Source: Watersipora subatra
Taxonomy: Eukaryota > Bryozoa > Gymnolaemata > Cheilostomatida > Watersiporidae
Assembly: GCF_963576615.1 (NCBI RefSeq)
Contig: NC_088710.1
Location: 6,259,396 to 6,323,395, forward strand
Length of the DNA: 64,000 bases
Reading direction: 5' to 3'
The notes beneath the pieces are model-generated. The model saw only the letters and a program-made list of their open reading frames with translations, was not told the origin of the DNA and searched no databases. Position 1 is the stretch's first letter. The number at the start of each line of letters is the position of its first letter. This document shows positions 1-23,932 of this stretch, in pieces. The position numbers were made by a program, and so were the translations under genes.

Positions 1-857
1 ACATTATCGTAGATGCTGTCGAAGCATTCACATAGCTGGTGAAAGTCATTTTGTCCAGTAGAAACTACTTTGAAGTTTCTGAAACAGTGGTGCACGATGG
101 CTAAAAGCATGCGGTAAGGTTACCAGATAGAACAACTTTAAAATCTATTGCATCATCTCTAGCTATTCTTCATCACAGAAAGCTCGGTTCTGTGTGTTAA
201 AGGTTTGGTGCGGCTAAAGGTGGTCAACCTAGCGTTGTCGAGGGCTTGTTGCGCTGGTCTCAGCTCATGACTAAGGAGTATCAGGTATTCTGTTCAGCAC
301 GTATTTCGGTGTGAATTGGCTTCGTTTGAGTCCATCCTTAGCAGCAACAGGCAAAAAATTCTGCATAATATTATTGATCTTGGCCGGTCACCAAAATTTC
401 ATTTGTTCTATTATAAAATTCCATTATTAAAATTACAATAAAATTAAATTTTTTGTATTACGTGTCATTAAAGATGTCAAACAATTTTCCTAACTTAAGC
501 TCATGGTTATGGTGTACAACAACGTTTGTGTGTGTTGGCATGCTACTAGCTATTAGTTTCGTAGCCCCGGAAATTGAAATGATTTACAAAAAATGTGTGC
601 TGAACAGGATGCTGCTCTTTTATCGCATTCAACAACATTCTTCAGCATCTTGGTAGCATGATACTTTAGCTTTCTTCTATCCACAACTTCATCGTCTTTG
701 GTTTCCGACGTCTACAGTCTCTCATCCCTTGTTGATAGACATCCGCGTCACAATCTTCAAGTTACTAAGTATGCAGTTGACTAACGAAAAGATCAACTGT
801 AAACTTTGCAAAATTCTTGTAAGAACTAATTCGAGTAACATCTGCCTTCTCCCACAG
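1..857. other. No supported gene exons
   Basis: I see no reading frame here that I can tie to a protein. The smoothelin-like gene that follows enters its first visible exon at 858 with two bases of a split codon missing, so at least one upstream exon exists. It may lie in this stretch or outside the window, but I could not identify it. Confidence 0.4.
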
Positions 858-1869
858 TTACTTGAGAAATGGAAATGCCCATACTGGATTACAACGCAGC
901 GCAACAGAAATCAAACAAATACTGCTTGATTGGTGCAAATCAAAAACATCTGATTATGAGGTACCTTCATGTTTCACTTACCAATATGTACTGTCAATTA
1001 CCAGTTGCTACCCACCAATGTTCATTACTCGGTTTCGCAATCTCATGTATCAGCAGTGCACATTATTTTTACATCACACGCTTCATTTGGTATGCATGCA
1101 ATGTTTCTCCTGCTTTAGCGCATGAAGCCTCAAGGCACCCTGTAACAACAACCCCTTTCTACACCTGTTTGCAGTTGCCACTGAATTTTAACCACTTTCT
1201 TTCCAATGATAAAGCTTGAACAATCCTGTGTGCTTTTCCTATGGTATATTGTTGCGAACAGATGATTTGAACGAATTTTGTAACAGAAATATCGTACATA
1301 TTGTTGCAATCTGCATAGAATAGGAAAACTAGCCATGTAAATTTGGAATACAAAAACTGTATCATTTGGATTACAGAATGTCAAGATAGAAAACTTTTCA
1401 ACTAGCTGGAACAATGGAGTTGCTTTTTTGGCCCTAATACACCACTTCTATCCTGATTCTTTTGATTGGGACAAGGTAGATGAGCGTCGTCGAAAAGAGA
1501 ATTTCCAACTCGCTTTCGACCTTGCAGAGTAAGTAGTTTCAAATAAAGTTAAGCAAATGGATGGAGCCTTTTGCCTTTAGTTTGAGGTATTCTTTACATT
1601 TTTGACAATATTGGTAACAGTTACCAATTATAGTTGAAAACCTAGTAGAACCTTCGTTTAGTTTAATCGGTTTGAAATTCTCATAACCTATGCTATGCGC
1701 ACTGCTATATGTATGCAGAAAGAAGGCTGACATCGCACCATTACTTGATGTGGATGATATGGTACGCATGAAGAAACCTGATTGGAAATGCGTTTTCACC
1801 TACGTGCAGAGCTTCTACAGGAAGCTCAGAGATCATGAAAACAATCGTCATACATACATGCAGTCCTAA
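858..1869 (+). CDS. Smoothelin-like calponin-homology (CH) domain protein, C-terminal exons
   Basis: Three exons are visible: 858-960, 1377-1528 and 1719-1869, with TAA at 1867-1869. Each junction has AG/GT borders and the phases agree. The product reads through ILLDWCKSKTSDYE, then NVKIENFSTSWNNGVAFLAL, then LLDVDDMVRMKKPDWKCVF and TYVQSFYRKLRDHE before stopping. That is the core and end of a type-2 CH domain. The spacing LDWC..KT..Y, FS.SW..G.AF.ALIH and DVDDM..MKKPD.K.VFTYVQS is closest to the smoothelin/SMTNL group, in which the CH domain sits at the C-terminus, as here. In that family the domain binds actin-associated or calmodulin partners; the role in this animal is inferred. The N-terminal part is outside the visible exons. 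Cytospin or EHBP1-type CH proteins are the main alternatives. Confidence 0.85.
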
Positions 1870-2093
1870 TGCCAAATCCATTCATATGATGACATTACTG
1901 AAGTGACGCTGACAAATATAGATAGGTACTTGCTGTTTGTGCATGGAGGATGTTATAATTCAACTATTTTTTTGAAACATTTAACATCAGACATGTTAGC
2001 AACAACCTGAAAGAAATTTGTTTCTTTTCGGAGAATCTCTATTAAATTTGATTCAATTGTTGTTTATTTATATAACATATTTATACGTACATA

Positions 2094-2099
2094 AATAAA
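2094..2099 (+). promoter_or_regulatory. Possible poly(A) signal of the CH-domain gene
   Basis: AATAAA lies 225 bases after the stop codon of the smoothelin-like gene, in an A/T-rich stretch. The position suits a short 3'UTR, but chance occurrences are common in DNA this AT-rich. Confidence 0.4.
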
Positions 2100-2698
2100 A
2101 AATATTTTAAGCAGTGAAACTGACCCATATTGGTTTGAAATGAGCCGAACAGATAAAGAAAACAGTGGCGTTGCCAACGACGTCGAAATGCACATTATGT
2201 AACATCAAAATGAAATCGAGCAAACCCAATGATATAAAATTAAGGCACTATTGGTAACTTGAGTCTGGATGAAAACTTCATTTCCTCTTCTTATCTTGTC
2301 ACATCTACCTGCAACCGTTGAAAAACAATTACACGGCAGGCAGAAAAGCAGGGCCTCCGAAGAATGTAGCCATTATGGATGGGGTCTGGGTAAAAATCGC
2401 AAAAAAATATTTCGTGAAGCTCACGGCTCCTCCGCAGCCATAGGCGTGTAATGCATTTGTAACAAACAGGTGAGGCAACTTTATATAGAAATTGTTTGTA
2501 CATCAAGGGTATCAAAATTTAATGAAGCAAATGAGTGTTTGTACACTCGAAAAAAAAAGATAAATACCAGAAACTAGATACAGAAAATGCATTTGCTAGA
2601 AAAAGAACAGACGATTTGAGATAGAGAAACCTTAGTGTAAAAGAAAACTTTCAACAGATACATACCCTGCTAGAGAGACAGCCCAACGACATCATTCA

Positions 2699-4128
2699 TC
2701 AACACGGAGCCTCAAAGGCCTGCTGAGCCATCAATAACCTGCAACAAACAAAACGGATCTAAACAATTCTGTTAATGTTTTCTTTACTGCACATATAGAA
2801 ATAAGTTGCCAACTTTTAGCTTGAAATAATTGAAACTGAAGTCTGCTGTGTGATCATTAAATTCATAACTGCATCAAAGTAGCTGATTAAAAGAAAGATG
2901 AACATGCTGCATTTTATAATTAAATGTAAGCTTCACACATCTTTAAATTCATGTTTGACATTCATGAGACAGTATTCGAGTGAAAGCAAACTTTGTAGTC
3001 ATTTCTGTCTTCAACTCGTACTAAGCATCATGTAGGTAACAAACAGGGCAGCAAAAATGTATTTATGTTGAATTTTTTTAATATGGGTGCAAGAAAAATT
3101 AGCTACTTGATAAATAAAATTGCCAGAGTCTACACAACAAGCAGACAAATTTCAGGTTGGCATTCATTGACGGAAAAAATTCTTCGCAGCTACGCAAAGA
3201 ATCCACTTCAAATAAACAGTGCAGACTATCTATATTAACATGACCAACATGTTTCTCTTTAAATAAAATGTACAGATTGAGTTTACCAGCATTTTTGCAC
3301 TTGAGAACCTACAAACTGAGAATGATAACCAAAATGATTGTATTTCCACACGGAACTAGATATTGCAAGCACATAATGATATTCTAGTTCGTCATTTAGG
3401 TTTAGCAGAAGCTTCTTCTACTAAAAGATAAAGCTTGTAGACAGGTTTATCACTTGTCAGAACAGATACCCCTCAATTCACGCAATTATTTATAGCTAGC
3501 TACGACATGCTTGTAGCACTCACATGACTGGATTGACTTGTGATAGAACAAATCGTTTATGCTGAAACCATGTTTCAACGAGATTTCGCCATGCTCGGTC
3601 ACCTAACAAAATTTTAAAATAATCAGAAGGATAGAAAATTAAATCAGAACATGACTGGTGAACTGCAGTGTTAAGCCTACAAAATAGCATTAAATTATTT
3701 GTATTATCTACAGAAACACTATTAGATACAGCTTCAACAAACAGTAGCAAAATAAGTCCAGTGGAACCTTTACTTGAGAAATTAATGCATTCCAGAAGCA
3801 AAAAATTTCATTTCACATGTAGAAAATCTCTTAAATGGGAATGCATTTCACAATGAAAATGCCCTAATTTGTTCGAACCCCTGACAAAACTCAGATGCTA
3901 TACTTGTATAAATTATAAATAATGGTTAAAACTTACAACAAATGCATGTTAAAATCATATCACTTCTTAATAAATTGAAAAACTACACAGAACAGAGAAA
4001 CAACGAATAAAAACTTCAAACAGTATATTTGTTTGTTTACCTTTAGCATTGACCATCAAGACAAGGTAAAATGCCAACTGTGGGGGCTGAGCACCAGCAG
4101 TAAGGCGACATTTGTCGTCTTTGTTTTG
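2699..4128 (-). CDS. Unrecognised gene, three putative C-terminal exons
   Basis: Three minus-strand segments join in phase: 4128-4041, 3602-3524 and 2738-2699, with TGA at 2701-2699. Junctions at 4041 (AAAG/GTAAAC), 3603 (TTTTGTTAG/G), 3524 (TCAT/GTGAGT) and 2739 (TTTGTTGCAG/G) look like real splice sites. The joined peptide is about 68 residues. It includes LTAGAQPPQLAFYLVLMVNA, then GDRAWRNLVETWFQHKRFVL, then SQVNPVMLLMAQQAFEAPC before the stop. It is less A/T-rich than its surroundings and reads like a folded protein end. I do not recognise the family. The upstream acceptor near 4129 is weak and I found no earlier exon, so this could be a broken copy. A second GTATGT donor follows the stop at 2668, hinting at a 3'UTR intron or a misplaced end. 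Confidence 0.45.
3759..3850. repeat. Tigger/mariner-type terminal fragment
   Basis: CAGTGGAACCTTTACTTGAG followed by a TTAATGCATTCC-like segment resembles the ends of Tigger/pogo and mariner elements seen elsewhere in the window (23933, 46232, 53100). No matching right end was found, so this is at most a relic. Confidence 0.3.
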
Positions 4129-4562
4129 CTCATAATAAATATTTTAAGAATACAAATAGAAAAATTTTATTTGCATCATTCACAACTTAACTTGCTGAAA
4201 CTGAAGTTACCCCATTCTACATGTGATATATGATAACTCCTAATTACACAACAGTGAGAGGAAGATAGCGAACAGTGACAGCTCAAAAAACAAAATGTAT
4301 GAAACTGAACACTCACTAAATACAAAATGTACAGTAAATTGAAAACGAAGCAAACTGTACAATTAGAGTTTCTTTCCCCCATGTTTTTATTTTGCGTTTT
4401 AAAGAAACGAAAAAGAGGTAGAATACAAAAATCCTTTCGGATCTATAGCCATCTTTTATAAATAGCAGCAATATTTCTACGAGAAGGCATTTCATAACTT
4501 GGCAAATTCGTAGGTATAGTCCTTCATAACGAGAGTTCCTACTGTCTTGATATTCATATATA
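4129..4562. other. No supported gene
   Basis: AT-rich sequence with short random reading frames only. I see nothing I can support between the putative exon ending at 4128 and the small inverted-repeat element at 4563. Confidence 0.4.
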
Positions 4563-4709
4563 CAGTCATGGGCAAAAGTATGTCAAGAGATAAATGTTTT
4601 CAAAAGATAGTAGAATAACTTTTGAGGAATATGTTGTATGGTGGTACAAGAGCAAAAACCAATCAATTGTACAAAATGATCCAAGAGTTTATACTTTTGA
4701 CCATCACCG
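4563..4709. mobile_element. 147-bp Tc1-type deletion derivative (MITE)
   Basis: It begins CAGTCATGGGCAAAAGTAT and ends with the inverted near-match ATACTTTTGACCATCACCG. TA sits on both sides (4561-4562 and 4710-4711), which is the Tc1/mariner target duplication. The ends match those of the 1.77-kb Tc1 element at 28498-30263. The sequence to its right is homologous to that right of the larger element, so the two occupy equivalent places beside the two hnRNP copies. It has no coding capacity. Confidence 0.75.
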
Positions 4710-5169
4710 TACACAATTACATCATAGCGGAGGTAAAAAAGCCACATTTATTGCATTCACAAATAAAATCCATCTAACAAACAAATTGAGGTAACTGTTA
4801 AAGCTACTTCCTACAGTCTAAAGTATTATTATAGAGCTTACCTTACAGCATACACAGTACTTCTATCTTCCCTTTTATATTAAGGTTATGTACATGCGTT
4901 TCATATATACTTGACTATCCATAAGTGGCTAGACGCAGGTAGATTAGCCAATACTCGTACTGGTATATATAAATGTAGTTGTCTCTTCGCTTCACCCCAG
5001 ACTACTCCAAGTTGCTGTACATCATTTATTTATAAAATGCGAGCTCCTCCAAATGACTACACGAATCAAATACATAAGTTTTGGCTACAGGGATAGAGAA
5101 AGTAGCTCTAGCAATTCCTGTCCAATTACCAGAGTTGACTTCTAGAGATGGAAAACCTATGCGAGCCTG

Positions 5170-5518
5170 CACATGGTACTAAAGCAATATTCTTCTTAAC
5201 CAATAAAACATGGAAAGCATTAGCAACGTGTAAATAAACAATTGCGCTGGGAATAATACAGTAATGTATTTGAAGAACCAGACACTTAACAAATTATTAT
5301 ATACATACATAATACAGCAACATCAATACAGACAATGTTCGTACAATACTTCTCTGGAATAGAGTTAAAAAAGAGTTTAGTTTAGCCATCTGTACATATT
5401 TATTACTAGAAGAAATCCGTCCACTGTACAATGTGTAGGAGTACGTACTGGAGAGATAGTTACGTATGCTACACTAGGTAGATAGGCATGTAGTAGGTAC
5501 ACTACTCAGCTCACATAC
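5170..5518 (-). other. 3'UTR exon of hnRNP copy 1, paralogue-conserved block
   Basis: A strong acceptor (pyrimidine-rich tract ending TTTCTAG) lies just above 5518 on the minus strand. It suits splicing from the donor at 7301/7300, just after the hnRNP copy 1 stop codon. From here to about 5170 the sequence matches 30780-31118 with only a handful of mismatches. TGTATATA at 5298-5305 (minus) fits the Pumilio UGUANAUA consensus and is kept in both copies. Weaker similarity continues to about 4712 and includes shared AATAAA words, so the true 3' end may lie anywhere in that range. Confidence 0.6.
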
Positions 5519-5791
5519 CTAGAAATTAGAGTAAGAAGGATAAGTACAACTGAGCATCTATTAGGAGAATTTAAAAACAACTCATACACTGCATGTGCAT
5601 TCGTGCTAGTGACCATTGAAAAAAAATGTAGCAGTTACATTCGCATTTGACCACGACACATGCGCATAGATTGGTAGCTAGTTCCTTATTTGCGAATGAG
5701 TTAAAGCTTATCAGAGGGTGAAATGGCAACCATGTCTAACCATCTGAATAAGCATGCCCAATACACGTTGTAAAGCATAACTTCAATTTAA

Positions 5792-6465
5792 CCCTTTGGC
5801 TGGGGAAATGACCAAAATGTCGTTTACCGCTTGCGTGGGTAAACGACATTTATGTCGCTTTCGGTAGACGTTTATAGAGCTGTCGCCTAGTAACGTTAAA
5901 CCAAGGAGGATATAAACACTAGTAAGTTTTAAATATCAACTAGATATTAGTCGATGATTTACAATGTGAAACGATTATCTGAGAGGCGTTGCTTTGTGCT
6001 AAAAGCTAAACAAATCACGCCTTAGAAAAGAATAAAAGTTGGAAAAACCAGTCAACATCGGCTCGACTTTCAAAACGGTAAAATAAAAGATTATTTGATC
6101 ATGCGTGATTTTTTGTCTGATCCAAATAAAAATAATTCAGATGATAGAAGTGATGTGAACTTTTTGGACTTTTAATATACTTAGAATATACAGAGAAAAC
6201 TGATCATTAAGATAGCTCGCACGGCTATATTATAGCGTTCGACTCTACCGAAAAAATGCTTCCAAGCATTTCATACAGAGACAATTGTACATGGTTGTAT
6301 TTTTTTGTAGTAGTAGATATGTAAATGATTGTTTATGTACAAAAGATTGTGTTCATAGAAATAACTTTAAGATTTGAGCTATGCATGTTCATAAAATATC
6401 GATTTTTGAAAAATAAATTACACGACTTTCGGGTGTTTTTGCCGGGCTTTTACCCAGCCAAAGGG
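5792..6465. mobile_element. Non-autonomous piggyBac-like element
   Basis: Perfect TTAA duplications flank it (5788-5791 and 6466-6469). Its ends are the inverted repeats CCCTTTGGCTGGG and CCCAGCCAAAGGG. TTAA targets and CCC-starting ends are the piggyBac hallmark. Just inside the left end is a hairpin in which GTCGTTTACC and GGTAAACGAC pair, followed by ACGACATTTATGTCG. At 674 bp it contains no substantial reading frame. It lies in the 3'UTR intron of hnRNP copy 1. Confidence 0.8.
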
Positions 6466-7330
6466 TTAACATGCAAAAGGTATCAAATTTATGTGTGGAA
6501 ATGAATATATCATTTTGTTCTACTAAATGTACATCATTTGAACAGCATCAGACCGGATAAAGCTGTGAATCAGTGGACTTCAAAAATAATATTCACATAG
6601 AAAAGATTTTTAATGCTTAGCATACACCTTCTGGTACATGGATTATATCTACACACTAACACCATAACAGTTTATTACATGTGCAGATATGCCAAGTGGA
6701 TAAATGCACCATACCTTTGAGGAAACATTTTGACAAAAGAGTTGCGACTTAACTACAAGTATATGCGGTATAAAAAATGATAAACTAACAGGAGCCTTTG
6801 CATGAAATAGTAGCCTTTCCATTGACAGGGGTAACTTGGTGTGAATGATAAACAAGTTCGGTAGGTCCTGCTAACAGCGGATAAGCACATGTATGGTAAA
6901 TCATCAGTCAAAATCGTGACTTGAAATCTTAATGAAAATTTTAATGCCTTCAGACTACGATCGACTGTTTTCCTTGCAACAAACATGTTCATTGGATGCT
7001 AAGATGCTTCATCGAATTCATTTGCAGGACTTCCTTGGAAAACTTGATGTGTTACTCACTTATCGCTGAAATCAGCTGGAAGAAGATAGCGTATGAACAC
7101 GTGTAGAACTAATAAATGCTTATCACGTACCGCATTCTACGCTAGACATTTCAGCATTTCGTCACAAGTAACCCCTAGATTACTTATAGGGTATCTAAAA
7201 GCGCTATGAAAGGTAGTGATGTCCAACAGAGTGTACACACGGAAACGTAACCGAATTACCAAGCGATAAAGATGGATTATGTTTAAACCGGAAGACTTAC
7301 CGATCATCACGACAGTATGCAGAACATTCT

Positions 7331-18263
<10,933 letters not shown>

Positions 18264-21200
18264 TTTGATGAATTTTTACGACTTTGAGCGGGAGTACAAC
18301 TTTTTACTGCTGCTAGGATCCGCAAGAGGACGCGTTCATGCGCATGCTCAAAGAATTATACTGGTTTTATTCAATTGTTACGCGTCAAATTTACGTTGAG
18401 CGAATAAATAAAACTCGATGTCTTTGATTTACGCAGCAGTGAATCGCGTAGCTAACCGAGCGTGAACGTGTCGCGTTATAATAGGTGCAACCTGAGTTGA
18501 AGACTGATTCTATGTTCTACTCAAGGTGCAACCAAGTTTATACTTCATGTCGAGCGTATTGTTAGCAACGACTACCGTATTTGAACATTGAGTAAAAATA
18601 CATGTGTTTGCAAATTCGTAGAAAGTGAAAAAATATTTAAATATCAAGGGCTACAGTTTGCGGCGGAGGTTCTTTTTAGATGCTGTTATAAGTTTAATAG
18701 TATGTATATGTACAAATACTGTACGTTTCGCTAAAACTTCCTAGCAGTGCCGGCAACGTTCCATGTAATTGTCACCGCGGAGTTATCTTTTCATGATTAA
18801 ATATTTGACCTCGTGATGGGCTACTCACACTTGTCCAGGCAGTCTTGGACCACGAAGTGAATTATTTTCTTAGGTTAGTGTACACCTTACTACTGAACAG
18901 ACCACATATCGGATACTATTACACCTGCACTTGATGATAAATCAATTACATGTACCTCTATACCATAGCATACTAATCCAATATCAGCACTTATTCTAGC
19001 AATATAGAGTGGCGAAGCCGTAAAAGATATTGTTTAGTAAGACAGGAACGTTATGCCGCTACAGCAGTGATCTTCCAGCCTACAGAGAGATAAGCTAGAT
19101 CCACTGCAAAGACAGATATTGATGCATCATGTTCTACACCAAACACAAAAGATATGAAAATTGGTTAAATACGAACTGAACGTTTAAACATATCAGTGTT
19201 AACATATAATCCTGTACATTGCATCAAAATAAAGGTATACTGATAGCTATGCACGCTTAATTAAATATGATCATGTAACCTTTATTAGTACGTACATGTA
19301 TATACATGTACCTACCGTACGTGTGGAGACACCGATATTGGGATTTTTCTACCTTTTGTAATATTGACAAAGATAACTCTTAAAAATTTCTTTAGTACCT
19401 AAACTACAAGATTTAACACACTTGCGTAATACATGTGGAACTACACAATAATCAGCTAAAATTAATCGCTCTAATTTACACGCATACATTCACAGTGTGT
19501 GTCAATGCACAAACATGACAGACACACACACAAGACTTCACACATTTAAGCAAAGACTTAGACATTGTAAACTGAAGCCCCAAGACATCTATGATGTTAT
19601 GCTGAACAATGAGAATAGCTAAATATGACCTTGTGAAAGATAGAACAGTTCAGCCCATATCAACCATCTTACCAACCAGATGCTGGTTAGTCAAATACCA
19701 GAAAGTCCTGTTGTCCCATGTTACGGCAATATTTGCACATACAGTCACATTTTACTCGTCTCCATTTAGCTGTCATCGATTCGATTGAACATTGTTTTAT
19801 TGATTGTGGCATTAAAAACAAATTGATGCAATGCCTATTTGTTTCCGAAACACTGATGCATTGCATTTGCAGAAAAGCCTGTCTAGCAGGTTTTGTTATT
19901 CTTACCTTTATAATCGTGATGTGGATGTGGGCAGCTGTTGAACCTGAATCATTAGGTTAATACTTTGAAGCCAGCAATGCTTTGGTGAATCGTTTTTTCC
20001 AGCCTGTTTCAACCTACGCGCGAGTATACTCAGCGGTGCAGTTTCATTTTTCCTCACTTACAGTTTACATAGAATTACAAAAATTTTATCGGTTAGTGCG
20101 TATCGTTTATGTATTGTTATCTCAGTTTATTTCTTAAGTTTCAAGTCAATTGGATGATTAGTTCTTAAGATATTGCCAAAATACCAAGAGCACTTCTTAA
20201 CGACTGAGAAATGAAAATGGCTGCTGACAGAGTATTAGTCTTTAATGACACACAGAGCGAAATCCTTAGTAATGAAATATTAAAAATCTACAAAACTAGA
20301 AAGATTCTCCTCAGCAAAAAGAGCTTTACAATGAAACTAATCGTTTTTCTATTCAAATCATTATACATAATTTATCAGACTCCGTATACTACAATCATTA
20401 TGTTCCTTCAGTTACATCGAAAACATTACTCATTTGACAAATGCAAAAAAAACTATTTGGTTTCTGTTTTTTCCATTGAGTTCTACCAGCTTGTAGTTTC
20501 AAAAGTCATTAAGTTAAAAGGAATTGTGATATTGTAAGAGCTTCTACGGTCAATGAAAGGTTGTTCATACAGTCTAGGATCAGGCGACCTTGTTATACAC
20601 ACAAGATGAGGCTTCAAAGTGTTGAGAGTAAAAGTTGCAATGCGCAGGAAAATGTTCCATATTTTAGATCTACACAGCTTCAATCACTAGGGTTCAAAAA
20701 ACGCCTACGATAGCAGTTTACTCATCAACTGCTGTTTATACCATATGCTCAATAAGATGCGGAAAAACCTGTGTTTGTGATTTATTTCATCAAATACATA
20801 GTACATACAATTGCATACATACAAAAAAGAAAAGTTCCAAAACAATTGTATGTCAACAATCAAACAAAAGCAGGGATGATGGGAGCAGTGCGAAATAGCA
20901 GAGCTAAACCGGTCGCAGGTCCAAGTCGACAGCGTAAGGCGTAGACATTAGTGTTCACCAAGCCGAGCTAAGGTGGAACCTTATCTCCTTCTTAAACTCA
21001 CCAATAGGTTTTATTAATTTCAACGAGGCTAGCAATTTATTCGGGTGCAGACATCACAACGTTAGATGTTCGTTGACCAGCAGATGAAGAATAAAAAGGA
21101 CTAGGAAGTGAGGATGATTGAAATCGGGTGTTATAATGTGAAGGTTTTTGAAATGTTTGTGAATGATACAGTTTGTGTGCTTTAATAAGTGATTTGTAAT

Positions 21201-23260
21201 GATACATTCTACCAGCAGCTAACATCTTAGAGTCATGAAATAATCAAAATCAAAAAATTAATCACTTGTAATTTTTTCTTTCCCACAGTTATAGCTGAAA
21301 AGATCGTGATCTGTGTTTTATGTATTGTACTAAACAAAATCAAGAAATGGTATCATTTAATGTACTGATTGAGACTGTCTGATTTTCGTGAGTGCCAAAG
21401 TACAATGGATATGGTGTTCGGCCTTCATCAATCACAAGATGAAACAAAAACAAAATTTGTCTTAGACATGACTTTCATTGGGTTCATCAAAACTTGTAAC
21501 AGGGTCTCTGAATAGTACCTAGGAAGTTGATTGTACTGACAAAATAGCACACTCAATTAGAACATTACAAGAACAATTGTGGCCAAACTAATTCAGCAAA
21601 TTATGCTTCTGAAAAATTTACAGTAAAAAATTGTGTCAAGGGCGGTGATGTCTTGGCGCTTATTCTGTTCTCACTATGCAGTCAACCCTCGTTTGTTCGA
21701 GCTAATACAGATTGGGAATTGTTCAAACATTGAAAAAGTTTGAACTTATAAAATTTAGTACAGTACTGTATATTAAACAGCTTATATCGTCTCGCACACA
21801 TACTCCTAGGCCACAATAATCGTACAATATGCATATACAGTATACATGAGAGAGTAAAATATAGTTATATTTACACTAGGGTACGGCATTATATTAATAG
21901 CAGTAATAATAACAAACGAAAATCACAGTGCAACATTCTGACGGGAAAGTCACGGGCACGCGTCGCCTGTGTCATCTGTTGAGAGCGCCACCCATCGGTC
22001 AATGTTGTCATTCTTCAGACAGCCACATCGTTCAATTTTTGCTACCCGGATCATTGTCCAAACCATTTAAAGTCTGGGGAAGTGAAGTCCGGAGAATTGG
22101 GTATCAACTGTACCTTGACGCTTCGCTGGAAGCCGCTTTTAAAAATTTCAGTGAAGGAGTCTAGACAAGGCACAATGCCAATCTTGTCGATGTTTCTCCA
22201 TTAAAATCTAAGCGCAACAAAGTTCCTTCTCAGGGATATGTTGTTTCCTCTGGTTGCCTACTCAATTGAAGACACGCATATGAACTACTTACAGACCATT
22301 TTGCCAGAACAGCATTACAATTACAAGTGAGGAGAAGAGAACACTTATAGTCACTTGTAGAGCTCCATCCATGAATAGAACCAACAACAGTCTGATTATG
22401 GAGAACAAATTGGCAGCCAGACAGGGAAACATAAGATTGCATTAGGTAGATAACAAGCTAGAAAATATCTGATCAACGTTGACAACCTTGACCTGTCAAC
22501 ATAAACCCAGAAGGTGAAACAATGTGTCATTGCATAAGCACGCTTTGTAAATGAGTGCAGTGAGAGAGGTAAGCGATAACACGCATATTATGCAGAAAAA
22601 TCGTAAGAAAACAAAGAAGAGTTTTCAAAAGTTAGAAGCCAAGTGTGAAAACTGAAAGAGATGGTAATGCTGGAAAAAGACATCTTGCAGAAAATGAAGT
22701 ATAACAGGCATCTAATGTGTTTAATGTAAGGTGATAAGTCTATTCGGCTTGGCTTTACTATTTTAGATTGTAACAGGTAATTTAGTTTTTTTTACAGTTT
22801 TACGTAGTGCATTTGTATTTAAGCTATGTGTATTTATTAAAAAAAATATTGTAAACTTCGGCCTTTACAATGAGATAGCCAAATTTCATAATTTTTCTGT
22901 ATAAATCTTAATTCTGACATGCAACCTACAACACAGATCTCAGAGCTGATTAACCTCATACCAGTAGAGGTATTTGGACTATGTATAACGATATCAACAT
23001 TAATGTTGTATTCCTTCCACACTTGAACTAGCATGGAAAGATTTCATTATGAACAACTGCGCCTGTTTTAATGGCTGTTACAAAGTAATTTCGCAGCTTT
23101 TAGCAAATAACTCATTCATATTCTGAGGTTGCAAGTAACTTAGAATGTGCAACCTTCGGCTCACCATTTGCCTGACAATGGCAGTCATGGTACATGTAGA
23201 TTTATATATTCACTAAACTAAAAACAGCTTTTCTTCAGCTTTTTTTTGTTTCGCACATAT
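18264..23260. other. Gene-poor stretch upstream of hnRNP copy 1
   Basis: This holds the putative promoter side of hnRNP copy 1 (near 18264-18500) but no reading frame I can support. Nothing resembling an HP1 copy is present, so the divergent partner seen beside hnRNP copy 2 was not duplicated with copy 1. A Tigger-like end (CAGTCAACCCTCGTTTGTTC) is present at 21678. The rest is AT-rich with short random frames. Confidence 0.5.
21678..21790 (+). repeat. Tigger/pogo-type end, no partner found
   Basis: CAGTCAACCCTCGTTTGTTC is a typical start for a Tigger/pogo or mariner-like miniature element. I could not find the reverse-complement end with confidence, so the extent is a guess. Confidence 0.35.
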
Positions 23261-23263
23261 CCA

Positions 23264-23512
23264 TCGTTTTTTTGACGTCATCACACTGTTTGGACATGCG
23301 CTCGTCCACGAAAAAGCCGCCATCTTTGTAGAAAACGATCATCATGCTCTTGATTAATAGTATTTTTCGGTGTTGTTTTAATACTGAAATAAAAAATTTG
23401 CAAACTAAAGCATTGTTTGCAATAATTAATTGCAGAAGCTTTGTGTTTTTAATGATAAAAGTTGTCCATAAAGATGGCAGACAACGATAGAATGACGTCA
23501 CGAAAAAACGAA
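23264..23512. repeat. Possible small fold-back element
   Basis: TCGTTTTTTTGACGTCAT at about 23265 and ATGACGTCACGAAAAAACGA at about 23491 are inverted near-copies. Each is close to an AAGATGGC word pointing outward or inward. This may be a miniature inverted-repeat element, but I could not define its ends or target duplication. Confidence 0.35.
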
Positions 23513-23932
23513 AGATACTCCAGAAAGCTGAAAAGTGCTTTCACAGTAAAGCCGTGGTCACACCAAGGCCGAACTGACTTAGGTTTGGGTCGGAGGTCAT
23601 TTAACATCGGTTCGGCCAAGCCACATGTCACACAGCATCCGAAGTCACTTCACTTCCTAGATACCATACGCATGGAGACAGGACACTGTTTCATTGGTAG
23701 TTTTTATGTATTTGAGCTAAATACTTCTAACGTAAACAAAAAACTTTGAGGAACAATTATTAATTATAATTACGCAGCAGATTTATCAGAAGCTCGTTCA
23801 GCTGCTCAAAATAAATCACTTGATACAAAGATTTTGCCAACACTTCACATCAACAAAATTATATTTTTGTTAACATATGAATATTTTTCTATGCTGAGTA
23901 CATAACAAACAAAAACAGTCTTTATCGTAGTA

